Part shown: positions 1-6,452 of the stretch, in pieces
Numbering within the stretch: the first letter of the stretch is position 1
How the letters are laid out: the number at the start of each line of letters is the position of its first letter
Source: Rhodobacter sp.
Lineage (GTDB): Bacteria > Pseudomonadota > Alphaproteobacteria > Rhodobacterales > Rhodobacteraceae
NCBI GenBank assembly: GCA_027482795.1
Contig: JAIXVS010000118.1
Coordinates: 1 to 13,196, forward strand
Direction of reading: 5' to 3'
Length of the DNA: 13,196 nucleotides
Notes under the pieces: model-generated
Told to the model about the DNA's origin: nothing
Seen by the model: only the letters and a program-made list of their open reading frames with translations
Databases searched by the model: none
Program-made: the position numbers and the translations under genes

Positions 1-429
1 AAAATCGCCGTGGCCGTGCAGCAGTTGTGGAAACAAAAGCTGGGCGTGGAGTTGACCCCCAACAATTACGAATGGAAAGTGCACACCGACAAAATGCGCG
101 CAGGCGATTTTGAAATGGCCCGCTATGCATGGTGCGCCGATTATAACGAGGCGTCGACCTTCCTTGATTTGTTCGCGTCTTATTCGGGCAACAACGATGG
201 CAAATACAATAACGCCGAATATGACGCGTTGTTGAAAGATGCCAAAACCATGGATGATCCAAACCCCGACTACACTGCGGCCGAAGGTTTGCTGGCCGCC
301 GACATGCCCATGATCCCGATCTACCACTATGCCAAGGTGGATATGGTCAAGCCCGATATCAAAGGCCTGCCTGAAAACAACGTGATGCAGTCTTGGTACG
401 CCAAAGACCTGTATCGGGTTGCGCAGTAA
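1..429 (+). CDS. oppA: Oligopeptide ABC transporter, periplasmic substrate-binding protein (C-terminal part)
   Basis: Only the last 142 residues are present. The reading frame is open from base 1 (K-I-A-V-A-V-Q-Q-L-W-K-Q), so the gene starts upstream of the window. The segment matches the C-terminal lobe of family 5 solute-binding proteins (OppA/DppA type): a helix ending in W-K-Q-K-L-G-V, then W-C-A-D-Y-N-E-A-S-T-F-L-D-L-F, a Y-N-N-A-E-Y-D-A-L-L segment, and a conserved end around M-P-M-I-P-I-Y-H-Y. In this family the protein captures peptides in the periplasm and hands them to the OppBC channel. The four downstream genes complete the importer, which supports the call. Substrate cannot be told from this part; some family members bind opines, nickel chelates or cell-wall peptides rather than general oligopeptides. 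Confidence 0.9.
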   Translation, partial: KIAVAVQQLWKQKLGVELTPNNYEWKVHTDKMRAGDFEMARYAWCADYNEASTFLDLFASYSGNNDGKYNNAEYDALLKDAKTMDDPNPDYTAAEGLLAADMPMIPIYHYAKVDMVKPDIKGLPENNVMQSWYAKDLYRVAQ

Positions 430-440
430 CCAGTCCCTTG

Positions 441-475
441 CCAAGGCCAACCCTGCGGGGGTGGCCTTGGCGCAT
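441..475 (+). terminator. Intercistronic stem-loop between oppA and oppB (attenuator or mRNA-stabilising hairpin)
   Basis: CCAAGGCCA (441-449) pairs perfectly with TGGCCTTGG (462-470), and the inner CCC/GGG can extend the stem. A short T-rich tract (ATTTTATT, from 474) follows. It begins 11 bases after the oppA stop and ends about 20 bases before oppB. Such stem-loops are common after the binding-protein gene of ABC import operons, where partial termination or 3'-end protection makes more binding protein than permease. The T tract is weak and offset by CGC, so partial read-through is more likely than a full stop; this is inference. Confidence 0.6.
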
Positions 476-492
476 TTTATTGGGGGCAGGCG

Positions 493-1416
493 ATGCTATC
501 CTTTATATTCAAGCGGGTGATGGTCGCCATCCCCACGCTTTTGATTTTGATAATCTTGTCGTTTTTGCTGATGCACGCGGCCCCGGGTGGCCCGTTCACG
601 CAAGAAAAGGCTTTGCCGCCCGAGGTTTTGGCGAATTTGAATGCCAAATACGGGCTGGATCAACCGCTGTGGCGGCAGATGCTGTCCTATGTCTGGGGCA
701 TTGTCGCGCATTTCGATTTTGGCCCGTCGTTCATTTACAAAGACCGCACCGTGAATGAGATTATCGCGCAGGGCTTTCCTGTAACGCTGACTTATGGTGC
801 GATTGGCTTTGTTCTGGCGGTCGTGGGCGGCGTTGGCCTTGGAATTGCGGCTGCGGTTTACCAGAATTCCGCAGCCGATTATCTGGCCGTGGGCATTGCC
901 ATTGGTGCGCAGGTTCTGCCCAATTTCGTGCTGGCCCCGATTTTGGTGCTGGTCTTTACCCTTTGGCTGGGCTGGCTGCCAGGCGGCGGCTGGGAAGGCG
1001 GGGCTTGGCCCTATGTTATCATGCCTGTGATCGCGCTGGGCACGTCTTATATGGCGTCTATCGCGCGGATTATGCGATCTTCGATGCTAGAGGTTCTGAC
1101 CTCGAACCACATCCGCACGGCGCGGGCCAAAGGGTTGCCCGAATATAAGGTGATTATGCGCCACGCCTTCAAACCTGCGCTGGTGCCTGTTTTGTCCTAT
1201 CTAGGCCCTGCCTTTGTGGCAATGATCACAGGCTCGGTTGTGGTGGATATGTATTTTTCCACAGGCGGCATTGGCAAAGCCTTTGTCGATAGCGCGCTGA
1301 ACCGCGATTACGCGGTGATGATGGGCGTCACGCTGTTGGTGGGGTTTCTGACCATTCTGTTCAATCTTATCGTCGATATCCTATACGCCTGGATCGACCC
1401 GAAGATCAGGTATTAA
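493..1416 (+). CDS. oppB: Oligopeptide ABC transporter, permease subunit OppB/DppB type
   Basis: This 307-residue integral inner-membrane protein is one half of the import channel. The N-terminus (F-K-R-V-M-V-A-I-P-T-L-L, residues 6-17) is the usual OppB/DppB start, with the first membrane segment at about 10-28. After a periplasmic loop, further hydrophobic segments lie at about 98-122, 131-160, 172-190, 232-253 and 275-297. The cytoplasmic EAA coupling loop, which docks on the ATPases, is at about 205-228 (R-T-A-R-A-K-G-L-P). Length is normal for the family. The start at 493 sits behind a G-rich ribosome-binding stretch (TGGGGGCAGG). oppC begins one base after the stop, so translation is probably coupled. 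Confidence 0.93.
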   Translation: MLSFIFKRVMVAIPTLLILIILSFLLMHAAPGGPFTQEKALPPEVLANLNAKYGLDQPLWRQMLSYVWGIVAHFDFGPSFIYKDRTVNEIIAQGFPVTLTYGAIGFVLAVVGGVGLGIAAAVYQNSAADYLAVGIAIGAQVLPNFVLAPILVLVFTLWLGWLPGGGWEGGAWPYVIMPVIALGTSYMASIARIMRSSMLEVLTSNHIRTARAKGLPEYKVIMRHAFKPALVPVLSYLGPAFVAMITGSVVVDMYFSTGGIGKAFVDSALNRDYAVMMGVTLLVGFLTILFNLIVDILYAWIDPKIRY

Positions 1417-1417
1417 C

Positions 1418-2347
1418 ATGATACTGTCCCCAATTGATATGACCGCCCTTGCCGCGCGTCTGGCAAGCTTAGACGAGGTGGCAGGCCGATCCCTTTGGGC
1501 GGATGCGCGGGCGCGGTTCATGCGCAACCGCGCGGCGGTGGGTGGGCTTATTGCGCTGGTGCTCATCACCCTATTCGCGCTGACTGGCGAGCTTATTGCC
1601 CCTTGGTCATACGAGGAAATAGACTGGGCCGTAATGGGCAAGGCCGCCGAACTGGGCGCGCCCGCCATGGCCAATGGGCATTACTTTGGCGTGGATGATT
1701 TGGGCCGCGACATGCTGGCGCGCACCGCGCAAGGCACGCGCATTTCGCTGTTGGTGGGCATTATTGGCGCGCTGATTTCGGTGGTGGTTGGCACCCTTTA
1801 TGGCGCGATTGCGGGCTATGTCGGCGGGCGCACAGACCAGATCATGATGCGCATTGTCGATATTCTTTTGGCCATTCCGTTTATGTTTGTCATCATCCTG
1901 CTGCTGGTGATGTTTGGCCGTTCGCTTTTCATGCTGTTTTTGGGCATTGGTCTTTTGTCATGGCTGTCGATGGCGCGGATTGTGCGCGGCCAAACCCTAA
2001 CCTTAAAAGGGCGCGAGTTTATAGAGGCTGCCCGCGCATCTGGCGTGCCAGCCCCCATCATCATTTTGCGCCACATCATCCCCAATCTGCTGGGCATTGT
2101 GGCGGTTTATGCCACGCTGCTGATCCCTGAAATGATTGTGACCGAAAGCTTTATTTCCTTTCTGGGGCTCGGCGTGCAAGAACCCCTCACCTCGCTGGGG
2201 CGGCTGATTTCCGAAGGGGCTGGCACGATGCGCTATGGCACCATCTGGCAACTGGCCTTTCCCCTGTTTTTCTTTGTTGCCACCATGTTCGCCTTTTTCT
2301 TTGTGGGCGATGGGTTGCGCGATGCTTTAGACCCCAAGGATCGTTGA
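1418..2347 (+). CDS. oppC: Oligopeptide ABC transporter, permease subunit OppC/DppC type
   Basis: This 309-residue inner-membrane protein is the second channel half. OppC features are a long cytoplasmic N-terminus (residues 1-40) with F-M-R-N-R-A-A before the first membrane segment (about 41-62), the periplasmic loop with the conserved G-V-D-D-L-G-R-D-M-L-A-R motif at 91-102, a membrane core from about 108 to the C-terminus, and the EAA loop at about 203-226 (E-A-A-R-A-S-G-V-P). The start is one base after the oppB stop, with an AGG-containing stretch upstream; an in-frame ATG at residue 8 is a less likely start. oppD follows after one base. The protein pairs with OppB and is driven by OppD and OppF. 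Confidence 0.93.
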   Translation: MILSPIDMTALAARLASLDEVAGRSLWADARARFMRNRAAVGGLIALVLITLFALTGELIAPWSYEEIDWAVMGKAAELGAPAMANGHYFGVDDLGRDMLARTAQGTRISLLVGIIGALISVVVGTLYGAIAGYVGGRTDQIMMRIVDILLAIPFMFVIILLLVMFGRSLFMLFLGIGLLSWLSMARIVRGQTLTLKGREFIEAARASGVPAPIIILRHIIPNLLGIVAVYATLLIPEMIVTESFISFLGLGVQEPLTSLGRLISEGAGTMRYGTIWQLAFPLFFFVATMFAFFFVGDGLRDALDPKDR

Positions 2348-2348
2348 T

Positions 2349-3317
2349 ATGGCCCTTTTGGATGTGAACGATTTGGGCGTTTCCTTTGCCACGGCGGATG
2401 GCACGGTGAACGCCGTCAATGGGGTCAGCTTTGCATTAGAACGCGGCCAGACGCTGGGCATTGTCGGCGAAAGCGGGTCGGGCAAAAGCCAGATCGCCTT
2501 TGCCATCATGGGGCTTTTGGCCAAAAACGGGCGCGCGCGCGGGTCCGTCAAATTTGATGGCACGCAGATTTTGGGCGCAACAAAGCCGGCCCTCAATGCC
2601 CTGCGCGCCAACCATATTGCCATGGTGTTCCAAGACCCAATGACCGCGCTGAACCCCTATATGCGCGTGTCCGACCAAATGGCCGAGGTTTTGGTGCACC
2701 ATAAGGGTATGTCGAAAACCGATGCCATCGCGGCAAGCGCCCAAATGCTGGATGCCGTGAAAATTCCGGGTGCACGGCAGCGCATCCGCCTCTATCCGCA
2801 CGAATTTTCGGGCGGGATGCGCCAGCGCATTATGATTGCGATGGCGCTTTTGTGCAAACCAGACCTTCTGATTGCAGACGAGCCGACAACCGCGCTGGAC
2901 GTAACGGTACAGGCGCAAATCATGCAGCTTTTGGCCGAATTGCAACGCGAGTTTGGCATGGCGACCATGCTGATAACCCATGATCTGGGCGTGATTGCGG
3001 GCTTTTGCCGCGAAGTGATTGTGCTGTACGGCGGGCGCGTGATGGAACAAGCGCCCGTCGACGATCTGTTCGCCGCCCCCAGCCACCCCTATACGCGCGG
3101 GTTGCTGGCGGCCATTCCCCGCCTTGAAAGCACAGGCGGCGCGCTGCGCGCTATTGCAGGCAGCCCGCCCAATATGACCAAGGCCCAAGTCGGCTGCCCC
3201 TTTGCCCCGCGCTGCGATATGGTGCTGCCCGCCTGCGCCAGTACGATGCCCGATTTGCTGCCCTTCGCCCCCGCCCGCGCGCGGGCCTGCAATCGCCGTT
3301 TGGAGGATATGGCATGA
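2349..3317 (+). CDS. oppD: Oligopeptide ABC transporter, ATP-binding protein OppD/DppD type
   Basis: This 322-residue cytoplasmic ATPase energises peptide import together with OppF. All motor motifs are visible: Walker A G-E-S-G-S-G-K-S (40-47), Q-loop Gln95 (V-F-Q-D-P), ABC signature S-G-G-M-R (154-158), Walker B L-L-I-A-D-E (173-178) and switch His211. The C-terminal extension of the oligopeptide/dipeptide ATPase family is present (H-P-Y-T-R-G-L-L at about 246-253), with cysteines at 283, 289, 296 and 314 in a C-x5-C-x6-C-x17-C pattern. In some family members this Cys cluster holds a 4Fe-4S centre. The start is one base after oppC, with AAGGA upstream; the end overlaps oppF by four bases (ATGA). 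Confidence 0.95.
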   Translation: MALLDVNDLGVSFATADGTVNAVNGVSFALERGQTLGIVGESGSGKSQIAFAIMGLLAKNGRARGSVKFDGTQILGATKPALNALRANHIAMVFQDPMTALNPYMRVSDQMAEVLVHHKGMSKTDAIAASAQMLDAVKIPGARQRIRLYPHEFSGGMRQRIMIAMALLCKPDLLIADEPTTALDVTVQAQIMQLLAELQREFGMATMLITHDLGVIAGFCREVIVLYGGRVMEQAPVDDLFAAPSHPYTRGLLAAIPRLESTGGALRAIAGSPPNMTKAQVGCPFAPRCDMVLPACASTMPDLLPFAPARARACNRRLEDMA

Positions 3318-4285
3318 CAGCCCTTTTGGATGTGCGTGATTTGCAGGTGTCCTTTACCCTGCGCCGCGCGGGTGCGATGCCGTGGCAAAAGCCTGCGGTT
3401 CTGCACGCTGTAAACGGGGTAAGTTTTAGCGTTAAGGCTGGCGAGACGCTGGGCATTGTGGGCGAATCTGGCTGCGGTAAATCGACCCTTGCCCGCGCCA
3501 TTATTCAGCTTGTTCCCGCCACGGGGCAGGCGGTGTGGAAAGGGAAAACTGACCTGCTGGCGCTGACCCCATCGCAAATGCAGCCCCTGCGCTCGCAAAT
3601 TCAGATGGTGTTCCAAGACCCGCTGGCCAGCCTAAACCCCCGTATGACCGTGGGCAGGATCATTGCCGAGCCGCTGAAGACCCACCACCCCCATTTGCCA
3701 AGCGCCGAAGTGCGCGCGCGCGTGCAATTGATGATGGATCGGGTTGGCCTGCTGCCCAACCAAATCAACCGCTATCCGCACGAATTCTCAGGGGGGCAAT
3801 GCCAGCGCATTGGCATCGCCCGCGCCCTGATCTGCGAGCCAAAACTGCTGATTTGTGACGAGCCTGTCTCGGCGCTGGATGTGTCGATCCAAGCGCAGGT
3901 GATAAACCTTCTGTCTGATTTGCAGCGTGATCTGGGGCTGGCGATGATTTTCATCGCGCATGATCTGTCGGTGGTCAAACACATCTCGGATCGGGTGATG
4001 GTTCTGTATCTGGGCCGCATGATGGAGGCGGCCAGCAAAGACGATCTGTTCGCAGCCCCCGCGCACCCCTATACGCAGGCGCTGCTGTCCTCTGTTCCCA
4101 TCCCCGACCCCGCGCGCGCGCGGGCCAAGCAAGCGATCCCCCTGCTGGGCGATCTGCCATCGCCCATGGCCCCACCCTCTGGCTGCGTATTCCGCACCCG
4201 CTGCCCCAAAGCCACCGACATCTGCGCCGCACACAGGCCCGAAGCTAAATTAGGAACACACCAAACCGCCTGCCACTTCGCATAA
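3314..4285 (+). CDS. oppF: Oligopeptide ABC transporter, ATP-binding protein OppF/DppF type
   Basis: This 323-residue ATPase is the partner of OppD. It has the OppF-like insertion before the Walker A motif (residues 17-30, including W-Q-K-P-A-V-L-H-A-V), Walker A G-E-S-G-C-G-K-S (50-57), Q-loop Gln101, signature S-G-G-Q-C (159-163), Walker B L-L-I-C-D-E (178-183) and switch His216. The C-terminal family extension is present with Cys291, Cys297, Cys304 and Cys320, a pattern like that of OppD. The start overlaps the oppD stop as ATGA, a usual sign of translational coupling. It is the last gene of the operon; no convincing intrinsic terminator lies between its stop and the tRNA gene. Confidence 0.95.
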   Translation: MTALLDVRDLQVSFTLRRAGAMPWQKPAVLHAVNGVSFSVKAGETLGIVGESGCGKSTLARAIIQLVPATGQAVWKGKTDLLALTPSQMQPLRSQIQMVFQDPLASLNPRMTVGRIIAEPLKTHHPHLPSAEVRARVQLMMDRVGLLPNQINRYPHEFSGGQCQRIGIARALICEPKLLICDEPVSALDVSIQAQVINLLSDLQRDLGLAMIFIAHDLSVVKHISDRVMVLYLGRMMEAASKDDLFAAPAHPYTQALLSSVPIPDPARARAKQAIPLLGDLPSPMAPPSGCVFRTRCPKATDICAAHRPEAKLGTHQTACHFA

Positions 4286-4319
4286 GGTTTTGCGTGAAGG
4301 ATAGGCGGGGATGTGAGTA

Positions 4320-4409
4320 TGGCGGAGAGACAGGGATTCGAACCCTGGGTCGGCGCAAACCGACATCGGTTTTCGAAACCGACGCATTCGACCACTCTGC
4401 CACCTCTCC
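4320..4409 (-). tRNA. tRNA-Ser (anticodon CGA)
   Basis: Read on the - strand, the molecule begins GGAGAGG at 4409 and its acceptor strand closes with TCTCTCC (one G-T wobble), followed by discriminator G and an encoded CCA (4322-4320). The anticodon stem is TCGGT/ACCGA around the loop TTCGAAA, giving anticodon CGA, which reads the serine codon UCG. The T arm is CAGGG-TTCGAAT-CCCTG. The long variable arm (about GTCGG...CCGAC) is typical of serine tRNAs, and the total of 90 bases fits the class. It is convergent with oppF and divergent from the DUF2059 gene. Confidence 0.96.
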
Positions 4410-4428
4410 GCAACAGGGCCGTCGCGGC

Positions 4429-4457
4429 GATTTAGCCGCTGGGGCGCGGGCTTGCAA
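4429..4457 (-). promoter_or_regulatory. Candidate promoter of the tRNA-Ser gene
   Basis: On the - strand, TTGCAA (4457-4452) is followed after exactly 17 bases by TAAATC (4434-4429). The tRNA 5' end is 20 bases further on. The -35 box resembles the sigma-70 consensus, but the -10 box is poor (three of six bases). The spacing and position are right. This is inference from sequence only. Confidence 0.35.
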
Positions 4458-4526
4458 GCCCTGTTTGGCGATATTGTGTCGAAAACATTGGCGCGACGCG
4501 GGGTGGGGTGCGGCGTGTTTTCGGGC

Positions 4527-4548
4527 GGGCATGTTACGGGCATGTTAC
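4527..4548. repeat. Perfect tandem 11-bp direct repeat (2 copies)
   Basis: GGGCATGTTAC occurs twice back to back (4527-4537 and 4538-4548). It lies about 100 bases upstream of the DUF2059 gene and about 70 bases upstream of the tRNA promoter candidate, in the 240-base non-coding stretch 4410-4650. Eleven bases is about one helical turn, so both copies face the same side of the DNA, as operator half-sites often do. Apart from this repeat, the tRNA promoter candidate and an AT-rich TATATT at 4611-4616 that could be part of a -10 box for the downstream gene, I see nothing else definite in this stretch. Confidence 0.6.
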
Positions 4549-4650
4549 AGGTGTGGGGCGGCGCGCAAAATTTGCCGAAATGGGCCCGTGGAATTGGTGG
4601 CAACTTGCGCTATATTACCCATCGGGTTTCTTCATAAACGGGATGATTTC

Positions 4651-5499
4651 ATGCGACATTGGATTGGCGTAGCTGTTTTCGGCGTGATCTTGGCTGCATC
4701 CAACCCTGCGCGTGCCACGCCCGAGATGGTGCGCAGTTTGGGCGATGTGTTGCAGATGGACAAAACGCTGACCATCATGTCGCGCGAGGCTGTCGCCAAT
4801 GCGGCCGAGGTTGCGCCAGATTTGTTCGGCGGTGCCTCTCCCGCCAAATGGACAGATGCCGTCGCGACGTTGTTTGACCCCGTAACAGCGCGCGCGGCTT
4901 TTGATGCTGGGCTGCTGCCTGCCATGACCAGCGCGAACCAAGGCGATTTGCAGCAGGCGCTGGACTATTTCAATACGCCGATGGGTCAGCGTATGCTGGA
5001 TTTGGAACTTTCCGCCCGCGAGGCCTTGCTGGACCCCGACGTCGAAGCGGCTGCCAAGCAATCTTGGGCCGACCTTTTGGCCGACCCGATGCCTGCCAGC
5101 GCGCAGCGCGCCCAATTGATCCGCGATATTGTGGCGGCCACGGACCTGATCGAATCTAATGTATCCTCTGCCATGAATGGCAACTTTGCCTTTTTCCAAG
5201 GGCTGGCGGAAGCGGGCGGATTTGCGGCCCAAATGACGCAAGACGATATGCTTGCCGAAGTACGCGGCCAAGAGGCCGAGCTGCGCGCAGATACGGCAGA
5301 TTGGCTGTATCCGTTTCTGGCCATGGCCTACACGCCGCTAAGTGATGATGAGTTGCGCGGTTACATCGCGTTTTCCAAATCCCCTGCGGGGCAGGCCCTG
5401 AACGGGGTTTTGTTCCTTGCCTTTGATGAAATGGGCGCGGCCCAATCGCGCGGCATGGGGCTGGCGGCGGGGCGGCTGATGGTGGGGCAGGATATTTAG
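4651..5499 (+). CDS. Exported DUF2059-type protein of unknown function
   Basis: This 282-residue protein starts with a clear signal peptide (M-R-H-W then hydrophobic I-G-V-A-V-F-G-V-I-L, cleavage probably after A-R-A at residue 22), so it is expected in the periplasm. The mature part is alpha-helical. Two related segments can be seen: F-N-T-P-M-G-Q-R-M-L (107-116) and F-S-K-S-P-A-G-Q-A-L (241-250), the latter preceded by L-S-D-D-E-L. This 'helix, F-x-x-S/T-P-x-G-Q' pattern is the hallmark of DUF2059 proteins, so the protein seems to hold two copies. No catalytic motif is visible and the function is not known. I chose the ATG at 4651 because the signal peptide begins there; an in-frame extension upstream to 4294 would run through the tRNA gene. 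The ribosome-binding site is weak (GGGATG). Confidence 0.8.
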   Translation: MRHWIGVAVFGVILAASNPARATPEMVRSLGDVLQMDKTLTIMSREAVANAAEVAPDLFGGASPAKWTDAVATLFDPVTARAAFDAGLLPAMTSANQGDLQQALDYFNTPMGQRMLDLELSAREALLDPDVEAAAKQSWADLLADPMPASAQRAQLIRDIVAATDLIESNVSSAMNGNFAFFQGLAEAGGFAAQMTQDDMLAEVRGQEAELRADTADWLYPFLAMAYTPLSDDELRGYIAFSKSPAGQALNGVLFLAFDEMGAAQSRGMGLAAGRLMVGQDI

Positions 5500-5509
5500 A
5501 GCAATCTGC

Positions 5510-5539
5510 TTGACAAAAGCCCGCACTTTAATGGATAAG
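5510..5539 (+). promoter_or_regulatory. Candidate sigma-70 type promoter upstream of rplU
   Basis: A perfect TTGACA box (5510-5515) is followed after 18 bases by GATAAG (5534-5539), matching four of six -10 positions. Transcription would start near 5546, about 145 bases before rplU. No better promoter is seen between 5579 and 5691. The problem is that a terminator-like hairpin begins at almost the predicted start point (5547), so either this hairpin caps the rplU mRNA or the promoter call is wrong. Confidence 0.4.
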
Positions 5540-5546
5540 CCCGCAT

Positions 5547-5578
5547 CTTGGGCAGAAGCGATTCTGGCCCAAGTTTTT
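5547..5578 (+). terminator. Intrinsic terminator-like hairpin after the DUF2059 gene
   Basis: CTTGGGC (5547-5553) pairs with GCCCAAG (5567-5573). AGAA pairs with TTCT above one bulged G, and the loop is a GNRA tetraloop (GCGA). Five T residues follow directly (5574-5578). The position, 47 bases after the DUF2059 stop, suits a terminator for that gene. If the promoter at 5510-5539 is real, the same hairpin would instead sit at the 5' end of the rplU transcript. Confidence 0.65.
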
Positions 5579-5586
5579 ATTCATGA

Positions 5587-5641
5587 CGCCCGCAAGGGCG
5601 CGCTGTTCGAGGCGGGCCCCAATCTTTACGGATTGCCCCAC
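5587..5641 (+). promoter_or_regulatory. rplU leader region with alternative hairpins
   Basis: CGCCC-GCAA-GGGCG (5587-5600) forms a compact hairpin with a GNRA loop. GCCCGC (5588-5593), which includes its 5' arm, can instead pair perfectly with GCGGGC (5612-5617), so the two structures exclude each other. A third small stem, CAATC/GATTG, follows at about 5620-5636. Ribosomal protein operons often have structured leaders bound by one of their products. Whether that holds here is inference; I do not recognise a named leader family. Confidence 0.35.
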
Positions 5642-5691
5642 AAAACGCCGCAAGGCTGCCACAGAACGCGGAGCAAAGAAAAGGAAGACCC

Positions 5692-6153
5692 ATGTTCGCG
5701 GTCCTGAAAACAGGCGGCAAACAATACAAGGTGCAGGCGGGTGACGTGCTGCGCGTTGAAAAGTTGGACGCTATTGCTGGGCAAAAAATCCAGTTTAACG
5801 AAATTCTGATGGTGGGCGGCGAAAAGCTGACCATTGGCGTGCCATTCGTGGCAGGCGCTGCTGTGCAGGCCGAAGTGATTGACCAGATCAAAGGTGAAAA
5901 GGTCATCCACTTTGTCAAGCGTCGCCGCAAGCATTCCTCGCAGCGCACCAAGGGCCACCGCCAGCATCTGACGCTGGTGCGTGTGACCGACGTTCTGGCC
6001 GCTGGCGCAGAAAAGTCGGGCGTGGCTGCGGCAACTGGCACGGCAGATGCGCGCCGCGCAGCCCACAACAACACCGCTGCGGCACCCGTTGTCGAAGCCC
6101 CCGCGAAACCCAAGCGCGCGCCAAAAGCGGCCGCTGCTGTAGCTACGGAGTAA
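5692..6153 (+). CDS. rplU: 50S ribosomal protein L21
   Basis: This 153-residue structural protein of the large ribosomal subunit binds 23S rRNA. The core (residues 1 to about 103) has the standard L21 start (M-F-A-V-L-K-T-G-G-K-Q-Y), the V-G-V-P-F-V-type beta region, and the basic RNA-binding signature H-F-V-K-R-R-R-K-H...G-H-R-Q-H-L-T. The family core is about 103 residues; here about 50 more follow, rich in Ala, Lys, Pro and Arg and with no visible fold (A-P-A-K-P-K-R-A-P-K-A-A-A). The start is preceded by AAGGAAG at good spacing. rpmA follows after six bases, the near-universal L21-L27 pairing. Confidence 0.97.
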   Translation: MFAVLKTGGKQYKVQAGDVLRVEKLDAIAGQKIQFNEILMVGGEKLTIGVPFVAGAAVQAEVIDQIKGEKVIHFVKRRRKHSSQRTKGHRQHLTLVRVTDVLAAGAEKSGVAAATGTADARRAAHNNTAAAPVVEAPAKPKRAPKAAAAVATE

Positions 6154-6159
6154 TCGCAA

Positions 6160-6429
6160 ATGGCAACGAAAAAGGCAGGCGGTTCATCCCGCAACGGTCG
6201 CGACAGCGCTGGCCGCCGTTTGGGCGTAAAGCTGTATGGCGGCCAATTGGCCATTCCGGGCAATATCATCGTGCGCCAGCGCGGCACCACGTGGTTCCCT
6301 GGTGAAGGCGTTGGTATGGGCACGGATCACACCTTGTTCGCCAAGGTCGAAGGCCATGTATCCTTTAAAAAGGGTTTCAAAGGCCGCACCTTTATTTCGG
6401 TTCTGCCAAAGGTGAAGGCAGCCGAGTAG
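6160..6429 (+). CDS. rpmA: 50S ribosomal protein L27
   Basis: This 89-residue ribosomal protein has an N-terminal tail that in bacteria reaches toward the peptidyl-transferase centre. The sequence is canonical: K-K-A-G-G-S-S-R-N-G-R-D-S (4-16), then R-L-G-V-K, then the I-P-G-N-I-I-V-R-Q-R-G-T (32-43) and G-M-G-x-D-H-T-L-F-A (52-61) motifs. Length is normal. There is no N-terminal prepeptide of the kind cleaved in Firmicutes. The start is six bases after the rplU stop; GGAG inside the end of rplU serves as ribosome-binding site. A strong terminator follows 23 bases after the stop, so rplU-rpmA forms a closed two-gene operon. Confidence 0.97.
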   Translation: MATKKAGGSSRNGRDSAGRRLGVKLYGGQLAIPGNIIVRQRGTTWFPGEGVGMGTDHTLFAKVEGHVSFKKGFKGRTFISVLPKVKAAE

Positions 6430-6452
6430 CCGAACTTTTACAATTGATGTGT

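Noticed and set aside
2436..3188. Long open frame on the - strand opposite oppD (250 codons) and similar long antisense frames opposite obgE and elsewhere
   Set aside because: Codon-shadow frames of GC-rich genes; translations are His/Gln/Gly-rich with no family resemblance, and the + strand genes are certain.
4108..4124. Palindromic CCC-CGCGCGCGCG-CGGG run in oppF, with a similar run in oppD near 3270-3290
   Set aside because: Both encode the same Pro-Ala-Arg-Ala-Arg stretch in GC-rich codons; no sign of a site or Z-DNA function beyond base composition.
4286..4319. Terminator for oppF or for the tRNA
   Set aside because: Only a short bulged CGCA/TGCG pairing starting inside the end of oppF and no T tract at the right place on either strand.
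4294..4650. In-frame upstream extension of the DUF2059 gene to 4294 (401 residues)
   Set aside because: It runs through the tRNA-Ser gene on the other strand, and the signal peptide begins only at 4651.
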